Below are positions 33,924 through 45,697 of a stretch of DNA of 64,000 nucleotides, in pieces (the stretch's first letter is position 1; each line of letters starts with the position of its first letter). Under the pieces are notes generated by a model. The model saw only the letters and a program-made list of their open reading frames with translations, was not told where the DNA came from and made no database searches. The DNA is from Evernia prunastri (taxonomy: Eukaryota > Ascomycota > Lecanoromycetes > Lecanorales > Parmeliaceae). The position numbers and the translations under genes are program-made. The stretch spans positions 1 through 64,000 of the forward strand of contig NKYR01000057.1 of assembly GCA_003184365.1 (NCBI GenBank). The letters run 5' to 3'.

Positions 33924-35016
33924 ATGTCTCTCTCGCTGAGAGTCGTGAGCACATATCTCATCGCTACCTTTGCAATACACGCTTTTGCTGCTTCTCCAAC
34001 GGCTCAGTATCCTTATACTTGCAACCAATACTTATGTCGATTTCTCCCAGGAAACCCTCCCGCAATATCAGTACCAAACTCGTGGAGTCGTTGGGATAAA
34101 ATAGAAAACTTTATAGTCTTGTAAGACAATCCTTATCCAGAACTGGATCACTGCAAACCGACTAACAAACGTATGTGCGAAGTGGTGCCTCGTACGCTAC
34201 AACTGGGCCCAACATCCTAGATCCCACACCACCGTACAAAACGTCCTGTAACGGGCCCAACTACATCGACTTTCTGACGAATGGGTTCAACCAAAGCGTG
34301 ATCAAAACAAAGAATTATGCTGTCCCCGGCTCTTCGGTGTCGCCCCAGTTTGCTCGGCAAGTTGGCTCTTATATGAAAGATTTCAAGGCAGGACTGTTCC
34401 CTGGATTGTCCGCAACGAATAGCTTGTATCATGCTGAATTCGGCATCAACGATATCACAGGCGAAGGATCAAATTATGCCGCCCTCGAGCCCGCAATATT
34501 TGTGAACTATACAAATCTTCTTGAGACAGTATGCTGCTTAAGTCATGGCATTCGGAGAGCAGAAGAATCTGCTAATTATCCATTCAGCTGTATCAAAATG
34601 GTGCGCGGAACTATCTCATCATTGACGTTCCGCCCATCGACCGAGGCCCGGACAAACAATCCAAAGACAGCATCGCAAGCTGGAACGCCGCGCTTACCAC
34701 CATGCTCACAACCCTGAGTAACCGCCACACTGATGCGACATTCTTTCGAATGGGTATGCACGGCCTATTCGACGAGGTCTTGGACGACGTCTCGGTCTCA
34801 AATTACACGGCTGGGTACAAAGATACCACAACCGACTGCAAAGCGTACACTTCCGTCAATGGTCCTAATGATGGTACGCTACCTAGCGAGGACTATAAGA
34901 GCCCGGATTGTCTGTACCCTGTCAATGAGTACTTCTGGCTCCAGGGGCCTCACCCTACATACCCGATGCATGACTTGGTGGCTTCGGAGATCGCGGCCGG
35001 TTTGGAATCACTGTAA
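33924..35016 (+). CDS. Secreted SGNH/GDSL hydrolase, CE16 acetylesterase-like, with altered catalytic blocks
   Basis: A secreted esterase-fold protein of the fungal CE16-like group. Exons 33924-34120, 34183-34528 and 34588-35016 give 323 aa. The signal peptide covers roughly residues 1-22. Block I, normally FGDSY, reads FGASY (Ser69) and is assembled across the first intron; block II is around VPGSS; block III is intact as GIND (153-156). Block V reads QGPHPTYPMHD where the family usually has an Asp two residues before His, so the acid of the triad appears lost. Several N-glycosylation sequons are present. The first acceptor (gaag, 34182) is weak but follows a good CTAAC branch site and is the only join that restores block I. 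An in-frame Met at 33876 gives a poorer signal peptide. Confidence 0.85.
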
Positions 35017-35658
35017 GATAACATCTGCATGTGGTGCACAAGTCGATACAGTGGGATTGTGTGTAGGTGGGTCCATGTACCGTTTTCGTGTAAATTTTGG
35101 AAATATTAGGTACAGAATATGAGATGTTTGGAGGTGGTATGGGACTTTATTAGGAAGGATAAACTGATTTCCCCGAGCTCTTTTGAAGCATGTCCTACAG
35201 AGTATTTATTGTATCAATTCTGGTGACTGGCAAGATCATCGCCAGGAAAAGGCTAGGAATCCCAGTCAAAATGGGGGCCAAAATTCAATATATACCGCTC
35301 TGCATCTAGGACCTGCATATATGCAGCATCGTCAGGCATTTCGCCAGATATAAATTCTTCGGAATTCCCCTAATTGTTGTTGGAAATCCAGGTATGAGAT
35401 ACGTGTAGGATGCTTTGAATTATTTTAGATATCCTAATATGCCCAACCCCGGCTAAAGTCCTGGAAGGAGGCTGGGAAACAACAACCATCAAATTCAAAC
35501 AGTTGGTAGAGCCCCGTGATTGTTGTACTTTTTTCACTTGTGGTGAGGTACAGGGTATCGCTTAGCGTGCATCTGCGGGGCGGGAGTCCCCGTACCGAGA
35601 AGCTAGACGAATTCCTCTCTCAAACTGCAGTCAATTGTTGACACAGCCTACAACTCAT
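35017..35658. other. Intergenic region
   Basis: The 3' flank of the esterase and 5' flank of CysRS. No gene or repeat was seen. Confidence 0.5.
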
Positions 35659-38600
35659 ATGTTTCTCTGCAAATGCGTTTCCTTTCTTCCAAAAGCCTCC
35701 CGAATCTATCATAGCATTATTATTCGCAAGTCGATTCCTTGCCCCATAGCGCTTCGGACCTACAATTTACCTGTGAACCGAACCATGGCTACCGCTCCTC
35801 GACAGCCTCCGTGGCGGCAGCCCTGGTCGGCGCCTGATGCTGACCTACCTAAGTTGGTGGTCTACAATAGCCTTACAAGATCGAAGGTTCCTTTTGTCCC
35901 CATTGACTGGAAGGCCAAGAAGGTTTCGTGGTACAATTGCGGACCGACGACGTGAGTCGTACTAGTGTCCGTGACACAAGGTATCCTGACAGAAGTAGAT
36001 ATGCCGATGCACATATAGGACATGCTAGGTAAGTAGCCTCTTGTTTGCTTTTAGTCACAAATATCTTACTTATCACAGAAATTACATGTCCACAGATATC
36101 ATCCGAAGAATATTGCGGGACTACTTCAAATTCAACGTGACGCTTCAGATGAATTACACAGATGTAGACGATAAAATCATAGGTATCTTGATGTTCTGGC
36201 ATATTCCTCCTAGCTTTTACCGCAGTACAAGTCGCAAGACTTGGTTCCGAACCAGAGATCGCAATATGGCTCTTCTGGCAGACTTATTACTCGAGAGAGG
36301 AAAGCTGATTGGGAAATCTCATAGTGCGAGCCCGACAACAGCATCTGCTCGGTGCATTTAAACAAAAACGATTAGAGGCTGCTTCAGATATCACTGGAAC
36401 TAGACTTGCAGCCTTGGACGCGTATCTGACCAAGAATCTACCGAGGATACCTCAGAATACATCTCCTGATAAGGTTGAGTCGGAGATAGCAAAGCACTAC
36501 TCTGGCGTGCTTTCAGGACAGCCGTTGGATGCAGAAACCATTCCAGGGGACGGAGAAGCCAAAGTAAAAATGCACATTAAAACCGCTCGGGGTGCATCAA
36601 TCGCAATCGGTGCTCTCGCGCAGGGGAAAGACGTATCAGAGGATCTTCTCGCAGATCTTGACGACGTCATCATGCCGTTTCTTGATGCCAAGTTCGGCGC
36701 TTCGGTCGCTGAAGTATCTATATTCCTAGAATTAACCAAAAACTTCGAAGAACGCTTTGAACAGGATATGAAAAATTTAAATTGTTTGGCTCCAGACACA
36801 GTCACCCGAGTTAGTGACTATGCTGCTCAGATGTAAGGCATCCTTCCAAGTAGGACTAATCACTCCTACGCGACTGCTCTTTCGATTCACGTGACACGTT
36901 GCAGAAGAGAGTACCCATTCTTCTACCCTGTGTGCTGTCAGAACATTCCTACTCATCGGCGCAGAATGTAAATGCTGATTCTGAGATGTGCTAGTGTGAA
37001 ATTCGTCCAGGTAATTCAGCACAATAAATTTGCATATTCTCTGGGGGGCTCCGTCTACTTCGACATCAAAGCTTTCGAAGCTGCTGGCAATACATATGCA
37101 GTGAGTCCAAGCTATCCTCATCCTTCATCTCCGAAAGGTATCCTGATTTCGAAAACTATCAGCGACTAGAGCCATGGAGTCGGCAGGATGCCAAGCTCAT
37201 AGCGGAGGGGGAAGGCTCGTTGACGGAAGCGGCGGGAGAGAAAAGATCAACTGCGTAAGGATCGTTTCTGATCTTTCTCTTCCCTTCCACACTTTTTCGG
37301 TTCTGAATTCATTCTCGAGAAAGCGACTCATCTCTGGCTCCTCAAGCACATCTTCAAATTCAAGCGCCCGTCCACAAGAGAGATACTAAAACTTCAATGC
37401 TGTAGAGATTTTGCTTTATGGAAAGCATCTAAGCCTGGGGAGCCTAGCTGGGACAGTCCATGGGGAAAAGGCAGACCAGGATGGGTATGTAATTCCAAGC
37501 CATCAGATACCGTGCCATTGAATGCTCATTGCGGATACCTGTAGCACATCGAGTGTTCTGCAATGGCGGTCGACAAGTTAGGTGATAGGATAGATATCCA
37601 TTCCGGTGGAATCGACCTCTCATTTCCACATCATGATAACGAGATTGCACGTGAGTCATGTTTTCCGAGCGAAACCTCCTGATCCACATTGTGGTAGAGT
37701 TGAAGAATACTGGGGCTAGTTTCAGAGCTCAAACTCAACACTATGAGACATGTTCTGACCCTGAATTCATTTAGAGAGCGAGGCATATTTCTATCATAGT
37801 GAGGAGTCTCATCAACAATGGGTTCAATATTTGTACGTAGTTGCGGCGTGGTTCCTATCCTCCATTAGCCTGGTTGTTGAACGAGCAACGCTGACAGTGG
37901 AGCCTTTCCCAGCTTGCATACCGGTCATCTGTAGGAACCACCTCCTCTGCTGCATCAATGACAGTTGACTAATACATGTTTTCAGGTCGATCAGTGGTGC
38001 TAAGATGAGCGTGAGTGGTCCTGAAGTCTGTCCTCTAAATGAGCAATGCTGAGTCCGAAATCTAGAAATCTCTTAAGAATTTCACTACCATAAGAGAGGC
38101 GCTGAATAATGGAGAGTGGACCCCTCGCGGGTTAAGGATTGTTTTTTTGATGCATAGCTGGAGCGATGGGATTGAAGTAAACGAAGGATCGAAAGAAAAG
38201 GGCTCATCGTGGGAAGAAAAGCTCAATGTAAGCCGTCCGGCCTTAATTGCTTCTGCGCAGACTAATATTCCTCAGAACTTCTTCATCAATGCGAAAGCCG
38301 TTTTGGAAGATCCCGATCATGTCAGTGTCGCGGACAGCAAGCATGATCTTGCCAGTGAGCTTGAGCAGAAGAAGCAGGAGACTTACGAAGCACTTTGCGA
38401 TTCTTTTGACACGCCTACGGTAATGGACAAGATATCTAGATTGGTCACAGCCTACAACACCGTGGATCCGTCGACCGTATCCCTGGCCACGACAAAAAGC
38501 ATTGCGGCATGGGTGACTGATTTGGTGAATCTGTTCGGTCTTAACGGAACCGCTACCTCTGAGACGACCCACACAATCGGCTGGTCAGGAATCGACGTAC

Positions 38601-39232
38601 CGGAAGGCTCCAAGCCAATACTTGTCAGCCTTTCGCATCGGCGTGACTCTCTCAGGAGGAAAGCGAAGGCAGACGCCGTGGTCAAGGACGATTTGGCTCC
38701 AATTCCTGTTCCACCTTCATCTCGGCCCTTATCAGAGGCAGAGACACGAACTCGTGCGTCTTTCGTGGAGGTCCTCAAGAACATCAACCAAGATATGCAA
38801 AACGTAGACGCCACCAAAAGCGCCAAAGATCTCTCCAAGGAGGTTCTCCACTTGTGCGATAGAATCAGAAATGTTGACCTTTGGGACAACGATGTATATC
38901 TTGAAGACCGCGAGGGCAACAAGCCAGCATTAATCCGGCCGGTCACTAGGGAGCTACGAGCGACGAAGGAGCAAGAGCAAGCGCGAGAGCGGAAGAAGCA
39001 GGAGGAGAGGGAGAAGCGGGAGAAGGAAGCAGCTGCGAAGGCTGAGAAGGGCCGCTTAAGCCACAAGGAGATGTTCCGATCGTCGGAATTCAGCGCCTGG
39101 GACGATGATGGGTTGCCAACGAAGGACAAGGAGGGAGAGGAGATCAACAAAAGTAGGAGAAAGAAGCTGCAGAAGGACTGGGAGAGGCAGAAGAAGCTGC
39201 ATGAAACGTGGCAGGAGGCCCATCAAAGGTAG
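35659..39232 (+). CDS. Cysteinyl-tRNA synthetase, probably dual cytosolic/mitochondrial
   Basis: Charges tRNA-Cys. Thirteen exons: 35659-35951, 35999-36028, 36079-36182, 36325-36832, 36995-37100, 37163-37254, 37406-37484, 37545-37650, 37775-37832, 37913-37930, 37986-38010, 38066-38227 and 38276-39232; 845 aa from the first ATG. The class I HIGH motif (AHIGHAR) sits on the 30-nt exon 2; KMSKS is split by a phase-0 intron between KMS and KS. Zinc ligands are visible in WYNCGP, HIECS and FPHHDNE. A second in-frame ATG at 35785 (context accATGG) would give an 803-aa cytosolic form, while the upstream 42 residues are basic and hydroxylated like a mitochondrial presequence. The C-terminus has a long Lys/Glu/Arg helix. 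Intron-dense compared with its neighbours. Confidence 0.93.
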
Positions 39233-39594
39233 CAGTGTGGGGTGATCAGGGAAAAATGCCTCGGATAAGATGGCGACTGCTCAAGTTGATGCTCCTTTGA
39301 AGGCGCCATTATAAATGTGAAATGGAGTTCAAAATTGCCAAAGATGCAACATTCGTGATCCAATATAGTCTTTGAAAATATATGTTTGTCCGATTAAGGT
39401 TGCTATAACGGTGCGGGATGCCTACATGCAAGACGACGAAATTTATACATCACATTGACACCGTCCAAACGTTTTTATTTTCATTTCAACCTTAGCATCT
39501 TCATGTCCAACAATTAGGTGTCACTGTATAGCCGGCATGGTACGGTGACAGTTCTCGACGGCCGTGAGACTCGGACTGTCAACCCTCTCACATA
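39233..39594. other. Intergenic region
   Basis: This is about 360 bases between CysRS and the PhoD-like gene, with no feature beyond expected terminator and promoter sequence. Confidence 0.5.
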
Positions 39595-41513
39595 ATGGTT
39601 TCCTACGCCGCCGTTGCTGCTGCCCTCAGCTCGACTGCCATCCGTGTTCTTGCTTACATCTTCTTCAGATGGGTAGCTACCCTTAAGTCAGCCTGCAATT
39701 ACTCATCCTGAAGCTAACGCGCCGTCCATAGATACCAGGACACCAGCTCCCTCCTATCATCTACACGGCAGCGATAATCTATGTCACCTCGTTCATATCG
39801 GCTTCAGTACTCAACGGACGTTCTGCCGGAACGAAGACGGGATCGGTAGACAATAAGCAGCGTGAGCTACAGCCTGTCAATTCGAACGGAGCGGACAAGA
39901 GGAGCAAGTCAGAAACCACGATTGAAGTCAAAATAAATGGGAGGGTCTATAAAAGCAAAGATCCACACGTGAAATGGGTGGAGAATGGCGCACATGTCTT
40001 ACAAACCCTGTTTCTGGGATTGCCGAGCCCGAAAAGCCACCTGTGGGGTCTGGTCACATCAAGTATCAACGTCTTGCTGGTACTGGGAGTGGTCGATGTT
40101 GTATATCGCGGGCCGGTTTTCTATCAGAGCCATGATCTCTCCTTCGCAAGGGTTGGCTTCGTCTCAGATACCAGCGCCAAGATACTCGTTAGAGAGCCGG
40201 ATGTTGCTCAGGTGCCTATCTACTTTTCTTACAGAGGGGCACCAGGGTCGGGTGTGGACGATGTGTGGAAGTCTGCTGGCCAGGTTTACTGGCTGTCAAA
40301 GGAGACAGACTTTACCACTACCTTCACTGTCGAGAAGCTCCGGCCTTTGACTAGCTACCAGTACGCCGTGTCCATTAACCAGACTGGCTTCTTCACGACA
40401 GCTCCCCCAGCTGGCCAAATGACGTCCGGTCGCAGGAAATTCACCTTCCTAACATCCAGCTGCATAAAGCCACGATTTCCATACAATCCGTTCTCTCACC
40501 CACTCACTATTCCTGGCCTAAAGCATTTGGCGAAATGGATACCCGAATTGCACGCGTCGTTTATGCTCTTCTTGGGTGACTTCATCTACATCGATGTCCC
40601 TCACCGATTTGGTACAAATGCAGAAGACTATCGACGAGAGTATCGCCAAGTCTACTCTTCCCCTGACTGGCCTGCCGTTTCTGACTCGCTGCCATGGCTA
40701 CACGTCATTGATGACCACGAGATTGCAAATGACTGGGATAAGCAAACTGCTGATCCTTATCCAGCGGCAACCGACCCATGGAATATCTACCACTCGTCTC
40801 TCAATCCACCTCCTGCTCTTCCCAATGCTTCTTACTTCCAATTTACCCAAGGCCCAGCCTCCTTCTTTCTTATGGACACCAGGCGCCATCGCTCCCCCGA
40901 ATACCCAGCGGTCGCTCGCTCTCCTGACAAAACCATGCTCGGTGCCACCCAGCTTTCGTCCCTTCTCACCTTCCTCAAGCGCGATGAGCCAGAAGGCGTC
41001 AAGTGGAAGTTCGTCATTTCATCCATCCCTTTCACCCGAAATTGGCGTCTCAACTCCGCTGATACCTGGGCAAACTACCTCCATGAGCGCCGCATCATTC
41101 TCGAAGCCATGTGGGACGTTGGTCTCCGCGGCGACGGTATCGGAGTCGTAGTTCTTAGTGGCGATCGTCATGAGTTCGCAGCCACCGCCTTTCCACCACC
41201 AAAGGACGGTAAATGGCCTCTCAGCGCTACGGTGCATGAATTCAGCACAAGCCCGCTGAGCATGTTCTATTTGCCTGTGAGGAGCTATTGGGAGGTGCCT
41301 GGCGAGGATGATGTGGAAGAGGTGTGTATCAAGTATGCGCCGGACGGCAACAGTAAATTTGGAGCTGTGGAGCTGGAGGGGGTGGTGGGTGGGGAGCAAG
41401 GATTGCTGCGGTTCAGGCTCTTTGTTGATGGGGTCGAGAGTTGGGATTACGTACTGATGACACCGCCAGCTGTGGGCGGGGGCGGGAGAGGAAAGGATGC
41501 GATTTGGGGATGA
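39595..41513 (+). CDS. PhoD-like metallophosphoesterase (alkaline phosphatase D family), membrane-anchored
   Basis: A metal-dependent phosphoesterase. Exons 39595-39672 and 39732-41513 give 619 aa. Three hydrophobic N-terminal segments (within about residues 5-25, 32-52 and a stretch around LLVLGVVDVVY) predict membrane insertion with the catalytic part on the lumenal or outer side. A fibronectin-like PhoD N-terminal region (ARVGFVSDTSAKILV) precedes the phosphatase domain: LGDFIYID, IDDHEIANDWD and VLSGDRHEF supply the metal ligands. Length exceeds bacterial PhoD because of the membrane portion. Substrate unknown; phosphodiesters or phosphoesters are typical for the family. It is convergent with the gene at 41881-42510. 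Confidence 0.9.
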
Positions 41514-41880
41514 GAGAAATCGCGATTTGAGTGTGGAAGCTGTGAAATGCATTGACAGGCTTGACGGGCATAATAGATACCCAGCATATGGCGCTTCAGA
41601 TGGCGCAGTTTGAGCAGGATACCCATGTGAGATAACTCCTCAGTATTTACAGAGCAGGCAGCTTGACTTCTTATCCTTTTTCTACCAGAATGCTTGACCG
41701 CTTCTGTAGGTCGACGTTTTGCATTTTACGTCCCCTTGCCTCGTCGCCATTTGTACAGCGGGATCTAATTCGTAACGGCCTCGTCGCCTCGTGACGCTCC
41801 AAAGTCTAGCATTCTGCTGATCGGCTCCGGATTCCGGTAGCCGATGACAATTTTATAGTATCAGTATGACCGAATCCATC
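41514..41880. other. Intergenic region
   Basis: A convergent 3'-3' spacer with no gene or repeat recognised. Confidence 0.5.
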
Positions 41881-42510
41881 TCAACCATTGCGAAGACCCA
41901 TGCCACCGAATGCTCTGTCAAGCTCGTCTCCCGCAGCATCCGCACCTGCCGTACCCCGATCCGACTCGCGCGGCCGCTCCTCCTGCTGATCCATAATACT
42001 GACACCCCCACCCTGCCCTAACACACCACCAACCCCCGCAGCCACTCCTCCAACCCCACCCGCACCCCCCCTCTCCGGCTCCAGAATCTTCTCCTCCCGA
42101 TCCAACCACCCCGGCGCGACCCTCCTCTTCTCCGCCAGCTCCTGCTCCCTCAACCCCCGCTCCCACTCCCGGACCGTGCGCTCGGCCTCCTCCTGCGTCG
42201 TCCGTATGTGCGCCTGCAGCGCCTCGCACGCGGCGATGATGTCCGCCGGGGACGCGGCGTGGCCGGACGGCGAGACGACGTATTTTTCGAGCTCGGCGCC
42301 GGTGGAGGCGGAGGCGGTGGAGGAGGGGGGGAGCGTCGAGGGGAGGGGCTTGTAGGTGTAGGGGAGGGTCGGGGCGGTGGGGAGGTTGATGAAGGGGGAG
42401 ACGGTTAGGGGGATTTGGGCGAGGAGGGGGTGGGATCCTGGGTGGGTGGTGTTAGTTGGGGGGTTTGGGTTGGTGGGGGGTTTGGGTGGGAGCTTACTGC
42501 TGTTGTACAT
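41881..42510 (-). CDS. Uncharacterised protein with conserved-looking central helix
   Basis: I do not recognise the family. Exons 42510-42498 and 42437-41881 (GTAAGC donor, CTAAC branch, CAG acceptor; 60-nt in-frame intron) give 189 aa. After a short Pro/Thr-rich segment (PLLAQIPLTVSPFINLPTAP) there is a charged amphipathic helix of about 50 residues (EALQAHIRTTQEEAERTVRE... AEKRRVAPGWLDRE), then a Gly-rich low-complexity region and an acidic C-terminus. The helix suggests a coiled-coil partner protein. Retaining the intron also keeps the frame (209 aa), but the splice signals are strong. Composition is GC-rich. Confidence 0.6.
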   Translation of the reverse strand: MYNSSKLPPKPPTNPNPPTNTTHPGSHPLLAQIPLTVSPFINLPTAPTLPYTYKPLPSTLPPSSTASASTGAELEKYVVSPSGHAASPADIIAACEALQAHIRTTQEEAERTVREWERGLREQELAEKRRVAPGWLDREEKILEPERGGAGGVGGVAAGVGGVLGQGGGVSIMDQQEERPRESDRGTAGADAAGDELDRAFGGMGLRNG

Positions 42511-43315
42511 GTTTGTTGTTGATTGCCAGCAGAAAAGCAGGGGAAATCCTGACGGATAGGTCAGGCGAATCTTGGACCCGAAAGTCCTTAGCGGCAGGTT
42601 CCCAAGTCCGATGATGCGTCTTCTCGTTAAAACTCCAGTGGGAACTTCCTATCCTGGTATCATGCAGAGAGGGGAGAGGAATGGCCGAGGCCTCGAACAC
42701 TGAGAACATCTTACTGACTGCCTCATAGGGCGTGCGCTAGCAGCCCCGCGGATGCTTGGCGGAGAATTAAGCGCTCTCGGCGGCCGCCTTCAGGGCCTTG
42801 AAGGCAGTGTCCCTTCCCACCTTGTACAAAGTTAAGTCAAGTGAGTACAGTACAAACTACAAAACATCTTTTTCAGCCTCAATCTCGAAGGATTCAGGCA
42901 AATTTTTGCCTAGGCGAATTAAAAAGACTTCGACGCTCAACTTCAACAAGTGCACTGTCAGACTTGCTGGCGTTTTCTTCTTCTACAATTTGCCCCCTTT
43001 CTTCCGCAATCCCCCACCTTTTTGACAGCGCGTGCGCTCGTAAAATACCCCGGTTTGCCTCCACTACATCTACCAAAGCACCAGCCACACGTGCCTCCCT
43101 CCAGTACATTATTTACAGTCCAGAAGTGAAACGAGTATGACAACAAGGCCATAGAAAAAGTTCTGACCTTCTCCGCCATCCTCTTTGTCACCTGTCGCTA
43201 TCCGAGTTAACAAGCGGTCAAGCACCGTTCGCAGTGGCGCTCAGTGAACCCCGCCGTTGCCCAAGACGAGTCCATCCAACAACTCCCTCCCCTTTTTCTC
43301 CGCTGAACTCGAAAC
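42511..43315. other. Divergent promoter region upstream of calcineurin A
   Basis: This is about 800 bases with a pyrimidine-rich stretch near 42970-43020 and at 43280-43305, consistent with a long calcineurin leader. Overlapping ORFs of 71-99 codons have no domains. Confidence 0.5.
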
Positions 43316-45226
43316 ATGGAGGGCAACTTATCCAAGAACAATTTCGAGGTCGCCGCCCGCGCCATGGAGCATAAAAAGCCTGTACCAGAGATAGATTTCA
43401 CACTGCATACCATGGAAGATGGTGCGCAGGTCAGCACACAAGAGCGAGTCTGTAAAGGTATGCTGGAATAATCACATCGGATAACCAGTTGCCTGTGCTG
43501 ATTCCGTATTCCAGATGTCCAAGCGCCCGCTTTCAACCCACCGACAGAAGATCAATTCCGTTCTCCACAAGATCGCAGCAAGCCCAACCTTCAATTCCTC
43601 AAACAGCACTTTTATCGCGAGGGTCGATTGACCGAAGAGCAAGCGCTGTGGATCATACAGCTGGGGACCGAAGTGCTCAAGAGCGAGCCTAACCTGCTGG
43701 AGATGGATGCCCCGATCACGGTCTGTGGTGACGTACATGGACAGTACTTTGATTTGATGAAACTCTTCGAAGTCGGAGGCGATCCAGCGGAGACTCGATA
43801 CCTATTCCTGGGGGACTATGTGGACAGAGGATATTTCAGTATTGAGGTAAGTACCGCGATCACAATTGGGAGAGCACTCCCACCCTAGTCCAAGCGCACA
43901 GAGGCTGACATTTTCCGAAGTGCGTCTTGTACCTCTGGTCGCTCAAGATATGGTACCCAAACACTCTCTGGCTGCTCCGAGGGAATCACGAATGCAGGCA
44001 TTTGACAGACTATTTCACATTCAAGCTTGAGTGCAAACACAAGTACTCGGAAAAGATCTACGAAGCGTGCATGGACTCTTTCTGCGCATTGCCCCTTGCA
44101 GCGATCATGAACAAGCAATTTTTGTGTATACATGGAGGGCTGAGCCCTGAACTACATACCTTGGATGACCTCAAAGGGGTAAGCTGCGCCAGCCTTTTGG
44201 GATGAGAAGTCGCTGACACATTTAGATCGATCGGTTCCGCGAACCTCCTACTCATGGCTTGATGTGTGATATTCTCTGGGCAGATCCACTTGAGGAGTTT
44301 GGCCAGGAGAAGACCTCGGAGTTTTTCGTCCACAACCACGTGCGAGGGTGCTCCTACTTCTTTTCGTACCCTGCCGCATGTGCTTTCTTGGAGAAAAATA
44401 ACCTCTTGTCCGTCATCCGCGCGCATGAAGCTCAGGATGCTGGCTACCGGATGTACAGGAAGACTAGGACGACAGGCTTCCCAAGTGTAATGACCATCTT
44501 CAGTGCACCAAACTATCTCGACGTCTATAACAACAAAGCCGCAGTCCTGAAGTACGAAAACAACGTGATGAACATCCGACAATTCAACTGCACGCCACAC
44601 CCCTACTGGCTTCCAAACTTCATGGATGTCTTCACCTGGTCCCTACCCTTCGTTGGCGAAAAGATTACGGATATGCTGATGGCGATCCTGAATACCTGCT
44701 CGAAAGAGGAGCTGGAAGAGGATATCACCCCATCCACTGTCTCGGCGCCTGCTTCACCGCCTCTGGAGAAAGATCCTGAAACCACCGATGCCAAACGAAG
44801 AGCGATCAAAAACAAGATCCTTGCCATCGGTCGACTTTCTCGTGTGTTCCAAGTCCTTCGTGAAGAGTCTGAGCGGGTTACGGAGCTTAAGACAGCTTCT
44901 GGTGGCAAGCTACCTGCCGGGACTCTGATGCTGGGCGCCGAGGGTATCAAGCAAGCCATCCACAACTTTGAAGATGCGAGAAAGGTGGATCTACAGAACG
45001 AGAGGCTACCTCCTAGCCATGACGAGGTCTCAAGGAAGAGTATGGAAGACCGAAAGCAGGCCTTGCAAAGAGCAACCAATGAGGCCGATAATGATACGGG
45101 CTTGGCACAGGTTGCAAGAAGGATCAGCGTGTAAGTCATTTCAAAGGGTGGCCTCCTCAACTACGATTACTGATAATGGCATCTAGTTCCTCTGGTGCAG
45201 GAAAGGGCAGGCGCCTCGGCTCATAG
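43316..45226 (+). CDS. cnaA: Calcineurin catalytic subunit A (Ser/Thr phosphatase 2B)
   Basis: A Ca2+/calmodulin-activated phosphatase acting with calcineurin B, for example on Crz1-type factors. Exons 43316-43457, 43515-43846, 43921-44178, 44226-45130 and 45187-45226 give 558 aa. Metallophosphatase signatures GDVHGQ, GDYVDRG and GNHE are intact. The B-subunit-binding helix (NFMDVFTWSLPFVGEKI) follows, then the calmodulin-binding helix (RRAIKNKILAIGRLSRVF) and the autoinhibitory region (about the FEDARKVDLQNERLPP block). The last exon adds only 13 residues plus the stop (SSSGAGKGRRLGS); reading through its donor would stop one codon later, so an alternative C-terminus by intron retention is possible. 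The GT splice donor at 45131 is GTAAGT. Confidence 0.96.
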
Positions 45227-45697
45227 GTCCGCCTGTCACGAAAGCGAGAATACCCTCTCCTTCCCTGCCCTCCGCTTGCCACTGCTGCCTAGTCACGATC
45301 GGTCTTGGCACTTCCCTTCCCCCAAACATCTCCTGCTGATCTAGCATGGCACGGCTCCTCTTGTACTGATGATAGTCCTACAACATAAAAAACGTCGAGC
45401 AGTAAAAGGGTCCGAGGTGGCTATCGTAATGGGGGTACAAGACGGGGTTCTTGAGCAATGGACAACGCTTTTTTTCCTTTTTCCTTCTATGATTTGTTTG
45501 TGTAGATAGCGGGATCACGGGCACGGTGATGCTTCGTTAATCAAATCTATGAGCATTGCACTATTCATGACTGCTCTGTAGGCGAAGTCCCGTTGGCAAA
45601 GTCATCCCGTACTCGTATGCCGCCAAGCAAATAATTAACCGAATATAAGCCGAGTTCATACAAGAACCACACGCGCTTTTCAAGTTATTGAGTTCAG
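45227..45697. other. Intergenic region
   Basis: Tandem same-strand spacer; a T-rich run at about 45469-45484. No gene seen. Confidence 0.5.

Noticed and set aside
36183..36324. Reading through the third CysRS intron as coding (it has no in-frame stop for some distance)
   Set aside because: Splicing restores the conserved DDKII-VRARQQH segment; the read-through version breaks it and soon terminates.
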